This document shows, one piece after another, positions 31,371 through 42,800 of a DNA stretch of 55,027 nt; position 1 is the stretch's first letter, and the number at the start of each line of letters is the position of its first letter. This DNA comes from Gryganskiella cystojenkinii. Lineage: Eukaryota > Mortierellomycota > Mortierellomycetes > Mortierellales > Mortierellaceae. The stretch is taken from NCBI GenBank assembly GCA_015852425.1, contig JAAAIG010000168.1, forward strand, positions 1-55,027, in the 5' to 3' direction. Made by a program: the position numbers and the translations under genes. The notes beneath the pieces are model-generated. The model saw only the letters and a list, made by a program, of their open reading frames with translations. It ran no database searches and was not told the DNA's origin.

Positions 31371-34300
31371 ATGGCCGAGGAATCACACGCCACCAAGAAG
31401 CGTCGCATGAATGGCAAAGCCCAGCTCGAGGCTCAGCCTTCATTCCTCGAGGACCTGGAGATGCTTCAAGAGACCAACCAGGCTACCAAAGGTACCACTC
31501 CTTTGCTCTTGCACTGCGCAAAAAACGTTGTTGCTTCGATATATACTCTGACTTACATTCTCATTTTTGAATCTTTGATCCACTGTAGTTGACGACCCTT
31601 CCCTTCTGTGGGCCAGACCTACCTACAAAAAGATCAACCCCAGCACTGACGCTTTGAGTATGAACCCCCTGGAACTGAGCTTCTTGTTCATTTGACTCTT
31701 CAAACTTTTTAAGGATCGAGTCTAACCTTTGATTGTTCTTTTTATCCCGCAGTTTTCCAACAGATCGAGGCGGACGAGTACATGGACCGATCATACTCGC
31801 CAGTGGTCCGATTCTTTGGTATCACAGAGGCAAGTCAAACACCACTCTCCTTAACAGTATGGAACTTACGACTTAAGAACGAATCATTCACACTTTGCAC
31901 TCTTACGTCTTTTGTTTTTTAGGCTGGAAACAGTGTCATTTGTCATGTAACCGGATTCCTGCCCTACTTTTACGTCCCTGCTCCTGTCGGTTTCAAAATC
32001 GAGAACATCAACTCTTTCAAGGAGGCATTGGAGGTATAAAGCTCTCAAGTGGAACCACACAGGACGGAATGTGCTTTTTCTTTCCTCTTCTTTTGCAACC
32101 CTATTAACCATTGTTTAACCTGCGGAATATGGTAGCGCGGGATCGAGAAAGGACACAGTATCGTCAAGATCGAGTGGAAGCTGAAAGAATCCATCTATGG
32201 TTACCACGGAGGCGAAAAGTCACCATTCTTAAAGATCACTCTCAAGGATCCCAAAAACATCGCCGCCGCCAAGCGAGCAATCGAAAGAGGCTTTTCATTC
32301 CCCGGATTCCCCGACTTCACAGCGCAGACTTACGAAAGTAACTTGGCATATCTTCTGCGATTCATGATTGACTGTGACGTCAGAGGAGCAAACTGGATCG
32401 AGCTTCCATCAGGCACCTACAAAACCTTGGACGACCCCAATTCCAACGCCCAGATCAACGTCGAGATCAGGTAAGATACACGTGACTGGTTACACCACAT
32501 GATTGTCTCATGCTTTTAACCTGTTTTGTTTAATAACATTTCCCCATGATGCTCTTCTCTTTGTAGCTATGACAAGATTATCAGTCACCAACCAGAAGGA
32601 GAGTGGTCCAAGATCGCGCCTTTGAGAATCATGAGTTTCGATATCGAGTGCGCTGGTCGCAAGGGTATCTTTCCCGAGGCAAAGATCGACCCTGTTATTC
32701 AAATCGCCACTATGGTCACTGTTCAGGGCGAGTCAAAACCCTTCATCAGGAATGTCATGGTCCTCAACACTTGCTCACATATCGTCGGAACACACACCAT
32801 GTCATTTGACCGGGAAGACAAGCTTTTGGAGGCCTGGAGTGATTTTGTACGTGCTGTTGACCCCGATGTGGTGATCGGATACAATACCTCCAATTTCGAT
32901 TTCCCATACCTCTTGGATCGCGCCAAGCATCTCGGGGTACTCAAATTCCCTTTCCTGGGACGACTTAACGGTATGTATTTTTGCTTTGCTCGTTGATTTG
33001 GCTGGCATATTGCTTTTGAATTTTCGCTAATACATTCAACTACACTGAATATAGATATCAGAACGGAGGCCAAGGACACAAAATTCTCCTCTAAAGCCTA
33101 CGGAAACCGTGAGAACAAGTCGATCAACATGGAGGGGCGTCTTCAGTTGGATATGTTGCAGGTCATGCAACGCGATTACAAGTTGCGCTCCTACACGCTG
33201 AATGCTGTGTGTGCTCAATTCCTAGGCGAGCAAAAGGAGGACGTGCATCACTCTATTATTACGGAACTTCAAAACGGAAATGAGGAAACCCGTCGTCGTC
33301 TCGCCATTTACTGTTTGAAGGATGCCTATTTGCCTCAGCGACTCATGGACAAGCTCATGTGTCTGATCAATTATATCGAGATGGCAAGAGTCACAGGAGT
33401 GCCGTTCAATTATCTTCTCGCTCGTGGACAGCAGATCAAAGTCGTGTCACAGCTTTATCGCAAGGCCTTTGAGAAAGACTTTGTAGTCCCTGCTGTCAAC
33501 AATCAAGGTACGACTTCAAACCAAAAGCATGATGAATAACCAGGCCTGTATGCCAATCTAACTCTTCTTCCGTATCGCTTTTTTATTATACCACAGGTAC
33601 CGAGGACCAATATGAGGGAGCCACTGTTATTGAACCTCGCAAGGGATACTACGATGTGCCCATCGCTACCTTGGATTTCGCTTCCCTGTACCCGTCCATT
33701 ATGATGGCTCACAATCTCTGCTATACCACGCTACTCACTGGAGGCATTATTCAAAAGTACAACTTGGTCAAGGATGTGGATTACGTTGTCACTCCAAATA
33801 ATGGTAAGGGTGGATATATCGACTGACCGATTTCCGACGTGGCGAGAAGTATTGTCCGGGATACTAACAATGCTCCTCTCACTTGACAGATGCATTTGTG
33901 ACTGCAAACAAACGAAAGGGAGTCTTGCCCATCATTCTTGAAGATTTGCTGTCAGCACGTAAGCGTGCTAAGGCTGATCTTAAGAAAGAAACGGATCCTT
34001 TCAAGCGCGCTGTGCTCGATGGTCGTCAGTTGGCTCTGAAGGTAATAATATGTGTACTAGGAAGTCCTGGTGTTGTGTATGGACGCATGGAAACTCACAG
34101 ACCTGTTTTTTTTTGTGTGTGTTCACCTTTTGCGAACAGATCAGTGCCAATTCTGTGTACGGTTTTACCGGTGCGACTGTTGGAAAGTTGCCATGTCTTC
34201 AAATCTCTTCCAGTGTTACGGCCTATGGTCGTGTCATGATTGAAAAGACCAAGCAGGAGGTCGAAACAAAATACACAGTCGAGAACGGATACTCTCACAC

Positions 34301-35705
34301 AGCGGAGGTTATTTACGGAGACACGGATTCAGTCATGGTAAAGTTTGGTGTCAAGACGCTCAAAGAGGCCATGGAGCTAGGACGTGAGGCAGCAGCTTTT
34401 GTCACGACTAAGTTTGTCCGACCCATCAACCTGGAATTCGAGAAGGTCTACTTCCCATATCTGCTGATCAACAAGAAGCGTTACGCTGGACTGTATTGGA
34501 CTAACCCCGACAAATACGACAAGATGGATACCAAGGGTATTGAGGTAAAGATATTGATCCGCACTTGGAGGTATTCTTATAACAATGCTGGCAACTGGTC
34601 TAACACCAAGAATTGATATACGTAGACTGTCCGCCGTGATAACTGCCGACTCGTGCAGAACGTGATCGATACCTGCCTGCGAAAGATCTTAATTGACCGT
34701 GATGTCATCGGAGCTCAAGAGTAAGGATCGATTATAAAGACCGTAGCTATGCGCTGTCCCTTTCCATATTGAGTTTTACTAACGTTACACCGCTTTTCCA
34801 CCTTTTAGGTATACCAAGCAAATCATTGCAGACTTGCTTCAGAACAAGATCGATATGGCTCAGCTTGTGATTACCAAGGCGCTGAGCAAGACTGGTACGT
34901 TGTCGGTGCATATATTGACGAGGTGTTAACCAATCTAGAGTATAAAAACTAACGCTGACGGTATCTCGCTTCTTTAGACTATGCAAACAAACAGGCTCAT
35001 GTTGAACTGGCCGAACGTATGAAGCAAAGAGATGCAGGATCAGCGCCTGCCCTGGGAGATCGTGTCGCCTATGTTATCATCAAAGGCGGAAAGGGTGTTG
35101 CAGCCTATGAAAAGTCTGAGGACCCGTTGTATGTCTTGGAGAAGAACATCCCTATTGATACCAAGTACTACTTGGACAACCAGCTGTCTAAGCCCTTACT
35201 GAGAATTTTTGAGCCTATTCTGGGAGAAAAAGCTGAGTCTTTGCGTAAGTTTTTATTGCCAAGAGCCCTTTGCAGGAAGTGTTGACAAGCGTTCGGAGCA
35301 CATCACTTATACTGTGGTACTCTTTTTTCTATTTTATTATTAGTTGCTGGAGATCATACGAGGACGATTCAAGTATCGACCCCATCTATTGGAGGACTGA
35401 TGAAGTTTGCGGTTAGAACGGCAACCTGTCTTGGTTGCAAGACCCCTCTCAAGAATGGCGAGTCAGCAGTGTGTGTCAACTGCAAGGGTCGTGCACCAGA
35501 GCTCTACCAGAAGCAGCAAAACATTGTCAACAACCTCGAGATTCGATTCTCTCGCCTGTGGACTCAGTGTCAGCGCTGTCAGGGATCTCTTCATCAGGAA
35601 GTTTTGTGCACAAGTAAGGATTGCCCAATCTTTTACATGCGTAAAAAAGTGCAAAAGGAGATTCAAGACAGCTCTGCGACACTGGACCGGTTTGTGGACT
35701 GGTGA
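31371..35705 (+). CDS. POL3: DNA polymerase delta catalytic subunit
   Basis: Fourteen exons give about 1,047 aa: 31371-31491, 31589-31657, 31753-31829, 31923-32033, 32136-32470, 32567-32970, 33055-33507, 33597-33803, 33890-34041, 34140-34544, 34626-34720, 34809-34894, 34978-35244, 35344-35705. Proofreading motifs are FDIEC (Exo I, about 262), [11 protein letters not shown] (Exo II) and YCLKDAYLP (Exo III). Polymerase motifs are DFASLYPSI (A, about 550), NSVYGFTGA (B) and YGDTDSV (C, about 702). The C-terminus has CysA (CLGC...CVNC) and CysB (CQRC...C...C), the latter being the 4Fe-4S ligand set that holds the B subunit. Role: leading/lagging-strand synthesis in the nucleus. Intron 3 (31830-31922) is GC-AG. 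The N-terminus KKRRMNG is a probable nuclear localisation signal. Length is close to the yeast and human proteins. Confidence 0.97.
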
Positions 35706-35898
35706 ACGCAGTCCAGGCAGAAAGAGGAAAAGTTTCTCGCTGACTCTGCTTCTTGGCCTCTCAATCCAAAGCGAATGCATCAACTACTGTGTACCAATAT
35801 CTCGGCATAATAAAATTGTTTTTCAATTTCATGTTTTCATCCTTGTCAACTACGAAGTCGAATCAAAGGTGCCGTTGTTTAACGTCTCTTGGAAGAAG

Positions 35899-35946
<48 letters not shown>

Positions 35947-36178
35947 AGACGACAATTTCGAATTTTTGAGCAGTCATCTTCACATGGGCGCCTCACATCT
36001 TTTCTCCATCAACTTCTTACCATCGAACAACCTTTTTAAACACCGAGACAGACACTGCCGACAGGAACAGAGCCAAGCTTCACCTTCTCATCAGGAGGAG
36101 TATTTGGATACAAGGATATACCAACAGCATCATCACCATCATCTTTCATCCAATCACCATCGTAATCTTATAAGCACC
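35706..36178. other. Intergenic region with a GA microsatellite
   Basis: It holds the POL3 3' region (AATAAAATTG at about 35808), a 40-base AG repeat and the TRAPPC2L leader. No gene was seen. Confidence 0.5.
35903..35942. repeat. (AG)20 dinucleotide microsatellite
   Basis: Twenty uninterrupted AG units, about 200 bases downstream of the POL3 stop codon. Confidence 0.95.
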
Positions 36179-37025
36179 ATGACCAACCTTAACATCAGTT
36201 GCATTGCAGTCATTGGCAAGCAGGCAAGTCTCACTTGAACAAAGCAAAGGATAAAGTGTCCTGAGGAGAGTACCGCCTCTCCTCTCTGGGAGGCTAGCAC
36301 AGTAGAAGAAATCGCTGGCTTACAGATCTCATTTCTTTGGGCCTTTCGTCTTGCACGCTTCTTTAGAACAACCCGCTCTATATCAAGAACTTCAACCCGT
36401 CACATGCAGACCTCAAATATCACTACATTGCCCATACATCCTGCGACGTCATGGAAGAACGAGGTTGGTCTCTTTTACGATTTTTTTGGCCGCTACTACG
36501 GGAGAGGAAATTATAGGGTCGGCCCTTGATCAACTGCTTATGCCCTTCGCAATCAATCTTCACACTCTATTTTATTTAGCGGCGATGAAAGCTCAGGACA
36601 TGTACCTCGGAGTACTATTTTCGATGGAGGACCTTTCAGTATATGGATACATGACCAACACCAAGATCAAGTTTATTATCGTCCTCACGGTACCGGATGT
36701 GATCATCAAGGATCTGGACATGAAGAACGTAAGCGGAGGAACTTTGTCTTCGAACATTTTTTTGCTAGACGGAGTGATTGGACGCGGGAAAAAGGTTCTA
36801 ATCCCCTCTGAATGCTCTCTCTCTGTTTCTCTTGCTTTCATCAAAAACAAATAGATCTTTCGCAGGATCCATGTCGCGTATTCGAATCATGCCAGTAACC
36901 CGTTCTACGAGATTGATTCTCAAAAGATGATCAAGTCTCCAAAATTCGAACAAGAGATCGAGGCCCTCGGACGGGGGCGAGCTCTGGAAGGTGGCAACAG
37001 GAACTCTATTACTGGAACAGCATAA
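36179..37025 (+). CDS. TRAPP complex subunit TRAPPC2L
   Basis: Four exons (36179-36223, 36367-36463, 36580-36728, 36855-37025) give about 153 aa. NISCIAVIGKQNNPLYIKNF, LKYHYIAHTSCDVMEER, MYLGVLFSMEDLSVYGYMTN, TKIKFIIVLT and IFRRIHVAYSNHASNPFYEI match the sedlin-like (longin) TRAPPC2L fold along its whole length. Role: core subunit of the TRAPP complexes that activate Rab GTPases in ER-Golgi and Golgi traffic. Intron 1 (36224-36366) is GC-AG (CAG|GCAAGT). The acceptor of exon 3 was chosen at TTTAG (36579) because it gives EERAAMKAQDMYLG; an earlier AG (36514) also keeps frame but would make a 51-nt intron and insert non-family residues. The C-terminus is Gly/Asn/Ser-rich. AATAAAAATATT follows the stop. 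Confidence 0.88.
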
Positions 37026-37245
37026 GCTCGTTCATCGTCAAAGGAATGATATACTGGTACACTCGTTCCGACGTGTAATAAAAATATTAACAAAAATATT
37101 AAATGAAAAAAATGAAACATATTATATATCATCATTGTTTATCTTGACATGTCATCAACGGGAAGAGTAAATAATGATAGCCCATAACGGTAAAAGAGAC
37201 AACGGTACCCGCCTGCTCATTTTCCGCTCATTTCTGCGAGAAATA

Positions 37246-37290
37246 TCTCAAGATTCGCTACCTTCTCAAGATTCGCTGCCTTCGCAAGAT
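37246..37290. repeat. 18-bp tandem repeat, 2.5 copies
   Basis: TCTCAAGATTCGCTACCT at 37246-37263 is followed by TCTCAAGATTCGCTGCCT at 37264-37281 (one mismatch) and a partial third unit TCGCAAGAT at 37282-37290. Confidence 0.85.
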
Positions 37291-37455
37291 AGAATACGAG
37301 TACGTGACTAACGTCCTCACACATTTTCCGACCCGTGTTAATGAATGAGCCTCGCGATAACTACAAGATCCACCGACTTGAGGTACTGGGGTATAAGGAT
37401 AGAATGACGAATAAGAAGTAGAGTCGGGGTTGTACATTGTGGCGGTACTGGACAT
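37258..37455 (-). CDS. Doubtful small ORF, 65 aa
   Basis: The ATG at 37455 has a good context (GGCAACATG) and opens MSSTATMYNPDSTSYSSFYP, but the C-terminal third is encoded by the 18-bp repeat and no domain is visible. It may be a short gene, a first exon, or chance. Confidence 0.2.
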   Translation of the reverse strand: MSSTATMYNPDSTSYSSFYPYTPVPQVGGSCSYREAHSLTRVGKCVRTLVTYSYSILRRQRILRR

Positions 37456-37574
37456 GTTGCCTTTTTTTTAAAAAAAAACACACACACATCGACCAATCGA
37501 GCCAGTTCCGAACCGCGGGCTTTGCCATTGTGGGGTATCTTCTATTCCTCTATCTGATATAATGGCTCGTACTT

Positions 37575-39197
37575 TCAACGTGGGGTCCCGGCATCATAGC
37601 ATGAAAGACTATGAAGTTTTGGCCATGTCTCTATGATCCATTGCGGTTGGCAAGATTGTCCAGTCGAGAACCAGTGTCCAAACTGGAAGGGTCGAGGGAC
37701 AGGGTCCTCGTCGTCATTTTCTGGAGCGCACCAATCCGAAGTCACCGAGAGACTGAGACTCTGCAGCTCCTTCAGCTGACCCAGCCGATCCAAGACCTCT
37801 GACCGCATCTTCCTCTGAACACTCTCCTCGTCTGGTCTGTCCTGCGTCCGTACCTTGTCGACTCGCAGCTCGTTCAAGCCTTGACAGACCCAAGGTTGTG
37901 GGACAGAACTAATAGGGTTCTCGGCATAAAGATCCAAATCCCCACCGTCAAATTTCCTCAGTCTTGGACAAGAACTCAAGATGACTTGACTAAACCAAGG
38001 ATATTGGTTATCAGAGCTGTACAGATCCAGGATCTCTAAGGTCGCGAAATGTCGTTTCAACTGAATCATTGACGAGAGACCAAATACAGTGTCCGGAATT
38101 GAAAATTCCTTGAACAGCACTGGGTTCAGTTGCAACATCATGGCCAGGGACTTATCCGATATGTTCAGTTCTTTGATATCAACGCATGTCAACGACTGCG
38201 GACAAAAATGCACTTGTTGTGGGTGCTGTTGTAGACGTGGTAGTGTCCGTGCTGGCTCTATTATTGACGGGCTGTCGTTTGGATTGCGCGTCGAGGTCAT
38301 GGTCATTGCGATAGGGACAGCAGAATTGCAAGCCGGCGCAGACTCGGGGACAGGATCGGACACTGAACGGTACATCTTCTCAAAAGCCGCGGACAAGTCG
38401 ACATCATACTCAAGGTCGCCAAAGAGAAAACCCTCCTTGGTCCGCCAAAACAGTCGTTCTAGGGCAGGACATTGTCCGAACCATTGAACCTGTTCTACCG
38501 AGGTCATGTCAGTCCCATACCAGTCCAGGATGAGTTTACGCAACCTTGGGAAATACGGTCGTGTTCCCGAACTACCCTTGTCGCCATTATCATCGATATT
38601 TGCTTCATTCCAGAGCCGACTCGCATGCTTGAGATAACAAGATCGGAGGTAGAGACGAGTCAGTTGGTTCGACCTCAGGAACATTAAACTTTGAACATCC
38701 TCGGGTCCCATCTCCATATAGGCGACACTAAGATCCGTGACCGATGGCGCATGCTCGAGAACATCTAGAAGAATGTTCGGGGGTCCGTCTTCGAGCTTGT
38801 ATCTGTGGCCATTGAGGTAGATTGTATGGATCCCGGGGTTACGATCCAAAAGACAGAGTAGAGTCGCTCGGTGTTCTGAGGTATGGTTGGTGACGCCGAG
38901 GGTCAGGTTCTGGAGTTGACGACAGATCATAGAGAGTGGGGCCATTAAAGCGTGGTCGAGTTCGATACTCAGATCTCTTGGGTAGAGGCCACATCGGGCC
39001 AAACCCGGGTCCGAGAGACGGCTCACGTGCAGCGAGTGCCAAACCCTGATCTCTCGGTATAGTTCCGGGAGAAAAGTTGTGTACCAGAGTTTGCAAACGC
39101 GGGCGCACTTGGCGCGGTCTCCGTGGCGTAGATATTGGCAGAGATCTTGGACAATCTCGGGCAGGCCCATGGGATCCCTTGGAGCAATGAGGGCCAT
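37575..39197 (-). CDS. F-box/LRR-like protein
   Basis: A single frame of 540 aa from the ATG at 39197; upstream in-frame codons encode only a Phe-rich leader, so this start is preferred. Residues about 8-50 (GLPEIVQDLCQYLRHGDRAK, then CARVCKLWYTTFLPELYREI) fit an F-box: an LPEI start, a Cys/Trp helix and the xLWYREI end. After it come irregular leucine-rich segments (LQNLTLGVTN, VTDLSVAYMEM, LTRLYLRSCYLK, LRKLILDWYG, LRKFDGGDLDLY) separated by a variable insert rich in Pro/Gln (about residues 300-345). Role: substrate receptor of an SCF ubiquitin ligase, inferred from the domain. Such long intronless F-box genes are expanded in Mortierella-type fungi, by recollection. It lies next to a decayed F-box gene on the same strand. 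Confidence 0.8.
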   Translation of the reverse strand: MALIAPRDPMGLPEIVQDLCQYLRHGDRAKCARVCKLWYTTFLPELYREIRVWHSLHVSRLSDPGLARCGLYPRDLSIELDHALMAPLSMICRQLQNLTLGVTNHTSEHRATLLCLLDRNPGIHTIYLNGHRYKLEDGPPNILLDVLEHAPSVTDLSVAYMEMGPEDVQSLMFLRSNQLTRLYLRSCYLKHASRLWNEANIDDNGDKGSSGTRPYFPRLRKLILDWYGTDMTSVEQVQWFGQCPALERLFWRTKEGFLFGDLEYDVDLSAAFEKMYRSVSDPVPESAPACNSAVPIAMTMTSTRNPNDSPSIIEPARTLPRLQQHPQQVHFCPQSLTCVDIKELNISDKSLAMMLQLNPVLFKEFSIPDTVFGLSSMIQLKRHFATLEILDLYSSDNQYPWFSQVILSSCPRLRKFDGGDLDLYAENPISSVPQPWVCQGLNELRVDKVRTQDRPDEESVQRKMRSEVLDRLGQLKELQSLSLSVTSDWCAPENDDEDPVPRPFQFGHWFSTGQSCQPQWIIETWPKLHSLSCYDAGTPR

Positions 39198-39383
39198 GAT
39201 GTCGAAAATGAGATGGAATTGAAGGATGGAAGATGTGATCGAAAATAAATATAAGAAAAAAAAAAAAAAAACTGCGGCAATGAAAATGAGAGAAAGCACA
39301 AAGTGAACGAGCTTTGCGTGTACAGTGCAAGGGGGGAAAGACGAAGACGGCGACGACGACGACGGCTCTTTCTGCTTTTATTT

Positions 39384-41073
39384 TCAGTAGACAAACACGC
39401 TGATACGTTCAACACCTCGATCCTTGACACCTTCCTCCATCAGAACCGCCCTCAAAATATTATCGGAAATCTGGAACTTATGAAGTCGACCTGATAAGAT
39501 CGCTAACCGGGACCAGGATGACAACATCCATCGGATATCGTTCTTGGATAAGTTCTGGGAGGAGCTCGAAGTGAGTGAATCCTCTGCGAGATGCATCTCT
39601 CTCAAGTCTTGTAAAGACATTAACATGTCCAGACCATGCTCGAGTCCGAATCTCAAGAACGTGACAGACGCTCTGAAGAAGGAGCCTCTGCTGACAACCC
39701 AGGACAGATCCAGGACCTGGATTCGACGAAGAGTCGAGAGTCGTTCAAATACTATATTCTGTGACTGAGCGCGGACCTGACCGATTGTCGGAATCGGGAC
39801 ATGGGTCGTTCCAGTCGAAGACGACGACGTTCCAAAGAATGCAACTGCTGTGGACGGTCTCGGTCTTGAGCGACCAGGCCGATACAAACAGCCCAGTGGA
39901 CGAGTCCCAAACAGACCCAGGGCCGAGGATCATCCAAGATATCGATATCTCGAATCCAGGGTGCCGAAAAAGACGAGTTTTGGAACCGAACACAAGATCT
40001 CTTGAATCATCTTTCCATCGATGATTGAGGACTCTTGGTCCAGGTTCAAACGCCGGAGAGTCCTATGATGGCCTTGTTCCTGAATCAATCTCCAGGACTG
40101 CTCTCCAAACCAGTAGCTCCGCAGAGACAGTCCCTCGATTTGTTGCCGTGTGAGATCGTTGCAGTCGACGTCCTCGATCGCTCTCGTGACCCAGGCTTCC
40201 AAGAACTGACTAAACTCGTCCATGACCCTGGTATTGTTTCTTAGATCAATGTCCTTCAATTTAGGACAGCGCGCTCGCAAGTGCGTCGTCAACGATTTGC
40301 CAATTGAATCCCTGCAAATGTATATCATTCTGTGCCTTGAGTCCAAGGTGAACTTTTCAAGGTCGGGACACAGTTTCAGGAAGACGAGTTGATCCTCCAT
40401 AGTCTTTAAGCCCCTGGTCCCGATTAGATCGAGGTATCGGATCGTCGCGAGTATGGTCACACCTGCATAGAAATCCAAAGCCGACGATCTGTTGCTCGGA
40501 TCATGCAGAATTGGCGCACTAGCCAACCAAAACTCGCATTCGAGAGCGTGAGCCTCTTGAGTCTTGACCAAAGTCTCCATCCACAAGGCTAGTCCTTTAA
40601 CAGGATCACGTCTCCTTGCAACGTGAGCGATCTTAACTAGGGACAGCCCTTGTCAACTGCCATGGACCAAAACGTTGGATCGAGGTGCCTCATCTGGCGA
40701 AGGGTGAGACTCTGAATCCTAACCTGATGACGAACAAGAAAGCTGTGTTGAGCCTCGTGACTCTTCCCGTCACCGCGGAGGTCAAGCGATAGGAGTCGGG
40801 GACAGGTCAGATTTAAAAGGTAAGAATTATCTCCCTCCTTTGTGCAGACCAAGGTCTTGATCGAGTTTGCATGGCGGAGGAGAGTTCCTTGGTCCAGTCC
40901 TGCGGAGGATGTGTGTTTGAATTCGCGAGAGAAATCACAAGCTCCCGCCACACCTCGGGAGCAAACGACAGGTTCCAGTCGCGCGAGACAAGAGCGCAGA
41001 AACAGAGTTCGCGGAACCGGACGACAAGGGCTCTGATCTCTGGGAGGTCAAATGACTGCTTCAGTCTCGGCAT
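39384..41073 (-). pseudogene. Decayed F-box/LRR-like gene
   Basis: Minus-strand protein similarity to F-box/LRR genes runs from an ATG at 41073 (MPRLKQSFDLPEIRALVVRF, then CALVSRDWNLSFAPEVWREL) to about 39384, but in at least four frame segments. The first shifts near 40935 into a frame containing NSIKTLVCTKEGDNSYLLNL. That one meets a TAG at about 40637 directly after DKGCP, with coding-like LRSLTLQGDVILLKD continuing beyond it. A shift near 40600 opens the 39930-40586 segment (ending SRYRYLG), and a further change leads to the 39384-39887 segment (VLDLSWVVSRGSFF, ILSGRLHKFQISDN). No splice consensus explains the breaks. I describe it as found and do not reconstruct it. The residual Leu-rich pattern shows recent loss. 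Confidence 0.7.
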
Positions 41074-41460
41074 TGCCGAATGTAAAAAGTAAAATGAGTT
41101 ATGTAAACCAGACAGAGATGATTTCAATTTAGTTTAGGTTCTTTGTTGCCATGAGGCGCAGTGCATTCCTGTCCAGTGCAGGAGCCTTCTTTATTATTCA
41201 GGTCGATATTTTTGTTCATGTCGGGATATCATTGCAAGCAAAAAGAAAGGTAATATGTTGAGGAAGATAATACAGTTACAAGTGTGGCTTTGGTATGTGG
41301 CGGTTGGTGATGTGGTATATGAATAAATACAAGCGGAAAGGGAGAAAGAAGAAAGATATGAAATCTCGAGACTGTTCCAACGCGAAGCCTTAAACGTTTT
41401 TTTTGTTGTTGTTGTTGTCGTACTTTCACAGCAAAAAGCCGCGTCCTTGTTGATGTCGCT
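41074..41460. other. Intergenic region
   Basis: It lies between the decayed F-box gene and the 3' end of the membrane-protein gene. It holds a short GTT repeat near 41404-41418; no gene was seen. Confidence 0.45.
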
Positions 41461-42800
41461 TTACTCTGTTGTTGTAACATGATGAGTCTTACTGCCATAG
41501 ACCCGAAACTCGGGCGAGTACCGCGACTGATTCATGATCAAGGTGGCGAAGCAAGTCAGCACAGCCGCGCACGTCGCCACGGCCGCAATCATGCATCTCG
41601 TTCCTGAGCGCAGCACAGCGAAGCAGCTCGCCAGGACAACGAGCACAATCAGGGGTGTGTAAGCCGAGAGGAAATCGTGTCTGACGTAAACAGATCGAAA
41701 GAGAAGGGAAAAAAAAAAGGTGAGAAATAGTTGGAGGTTGTTCGTTTTTGTGTGAAGAATCAGGTAGGGGAAGAGCGCGAACAATAGAGCTATTACTTAC
41801 CTCCAGTAGTAGATCTTTGTAGAGGTCTGCTGCAAGATCAACACACAGAGTAGAAATCCAAGCCAAAGACCCATGAGAAAGCCTCGAACCTGTTGTTTGG
41901 ACCGGGCTATTATATTACAAAATAAAATAATAAACAGTATCATTTGTTCGTTAGATTGGTTGTTCAGGTGCTGCAGTTGTTGTCTGTTTAGTCTGGAGGG
42001 TTGTTGGGACTGGTAATGCACATGACGCTTTGGTCTTTGATTACACTCCGTCTCCCCTTTTTTTAAAGGTGTGAAAACGGGCCAACACAACCCTCTGGTT
42101 GGTGGTCGAGAGACCTGAGAGAGAAAAGAGAATAGAGAACCAAACCCCTCGGCCAAGGTCTGAGTAAGGCAACCAAGAACTCGAGAACCAGGAAGAAAAA
42201 AACTATGAATGTGGTTTCCTTCCCTCGTTGCACAACAGAATGACTGTCTCTCTCTCCCTCTGTTTTTGTCTGTTCCTTTGTTCGTTTACCTTTGAAAGCT
42301 TCCCGTTTTTCAAGCTCGAGTTGTTTCTGAAAGGCTGCGTTTGGACCGTTCTCCCACATCTTCTTGTCCTCGACCTGTTGTTTCTGGTTCAAAAACGATT
42401 GAGGGGATTCGACCAAGCCGGGAGAGAAGAGTTTCAGGTATCGTCTGTTGCCCTGTTTGATCACGGTGACACTTTGGAGTCGTTCATCCGAGGTATCCAG
42501 ACTGAGTCTGGGGCTTCGAGGATTGGGAGTGATTGTGGGCTTCTCCTGAAACGATTGATGCTGTTTCTGAAGTTGTTGGAGTTGTTGGTGTTGTGGGTGG
42601 TGGAGTGGCGAGGGCTCTTTTTTATGACCCTGAAAAAGGAGGGTGTGTTGGTTATGATAGAGGGCGGTGTTGGTATTAGGGAGAGAATGTCGGTTTGGGT
42701 TGAAGGTTGAGTGGAGTTGATACTTGTTGTCCTTGAGTCTCTGAGAGATTGGGACGACGGTCGAGCCAGGCACGACAGTCAAGAGTTGGTGGGCAGTCAT
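41461..42800 (-). CDS. Hypothetical membrane protein with disordered N-terminus
   Basis: Three minus-strand exons (42290-42800, 41801-41906, 41461-41680) give about 278 aa. The family is not recognised. The first 170 residues are hydrophilic and rich in Gln/His/Ser/Pro (HHPQHQQLQQLQKQHQSF), with a motif VTVIKQGNRRYLKLFSPG and a charged helix (QKQLELEKREAFKG). Three hydrophobic segments follow: GFLMGLWLGFLLCVLIL, LSAYTPLIVLVVLASCFAVL and MIAAVATCAAVLTCFATLIM. This suggests a cytosolic N-terminus anchored by a small membrane bundle. Splice sites are standard (GTAAAC...TAG, GTAAGT...CAG) and phases agree (1, 2). The frame is open well upstream of the ATG at 42800, but that part is CT-rich leader. 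Confidence 0.65.

Larger units (their letters stand above)
37026..37574. other. Intergenic region
   Basis: It contains a short 18-bp tandem repeat and one doubtful small ORF on the minus strand (37258-37455). Confidence 0.4.

Noticed and set aside
36515..36579. Upstream acceptor for exon 3 of TRAPPC2L
   Set aside because: It keeps the frame but makes a 51-nt intron and inserts residues absent from the family between MEER and MKAQDMYLG.
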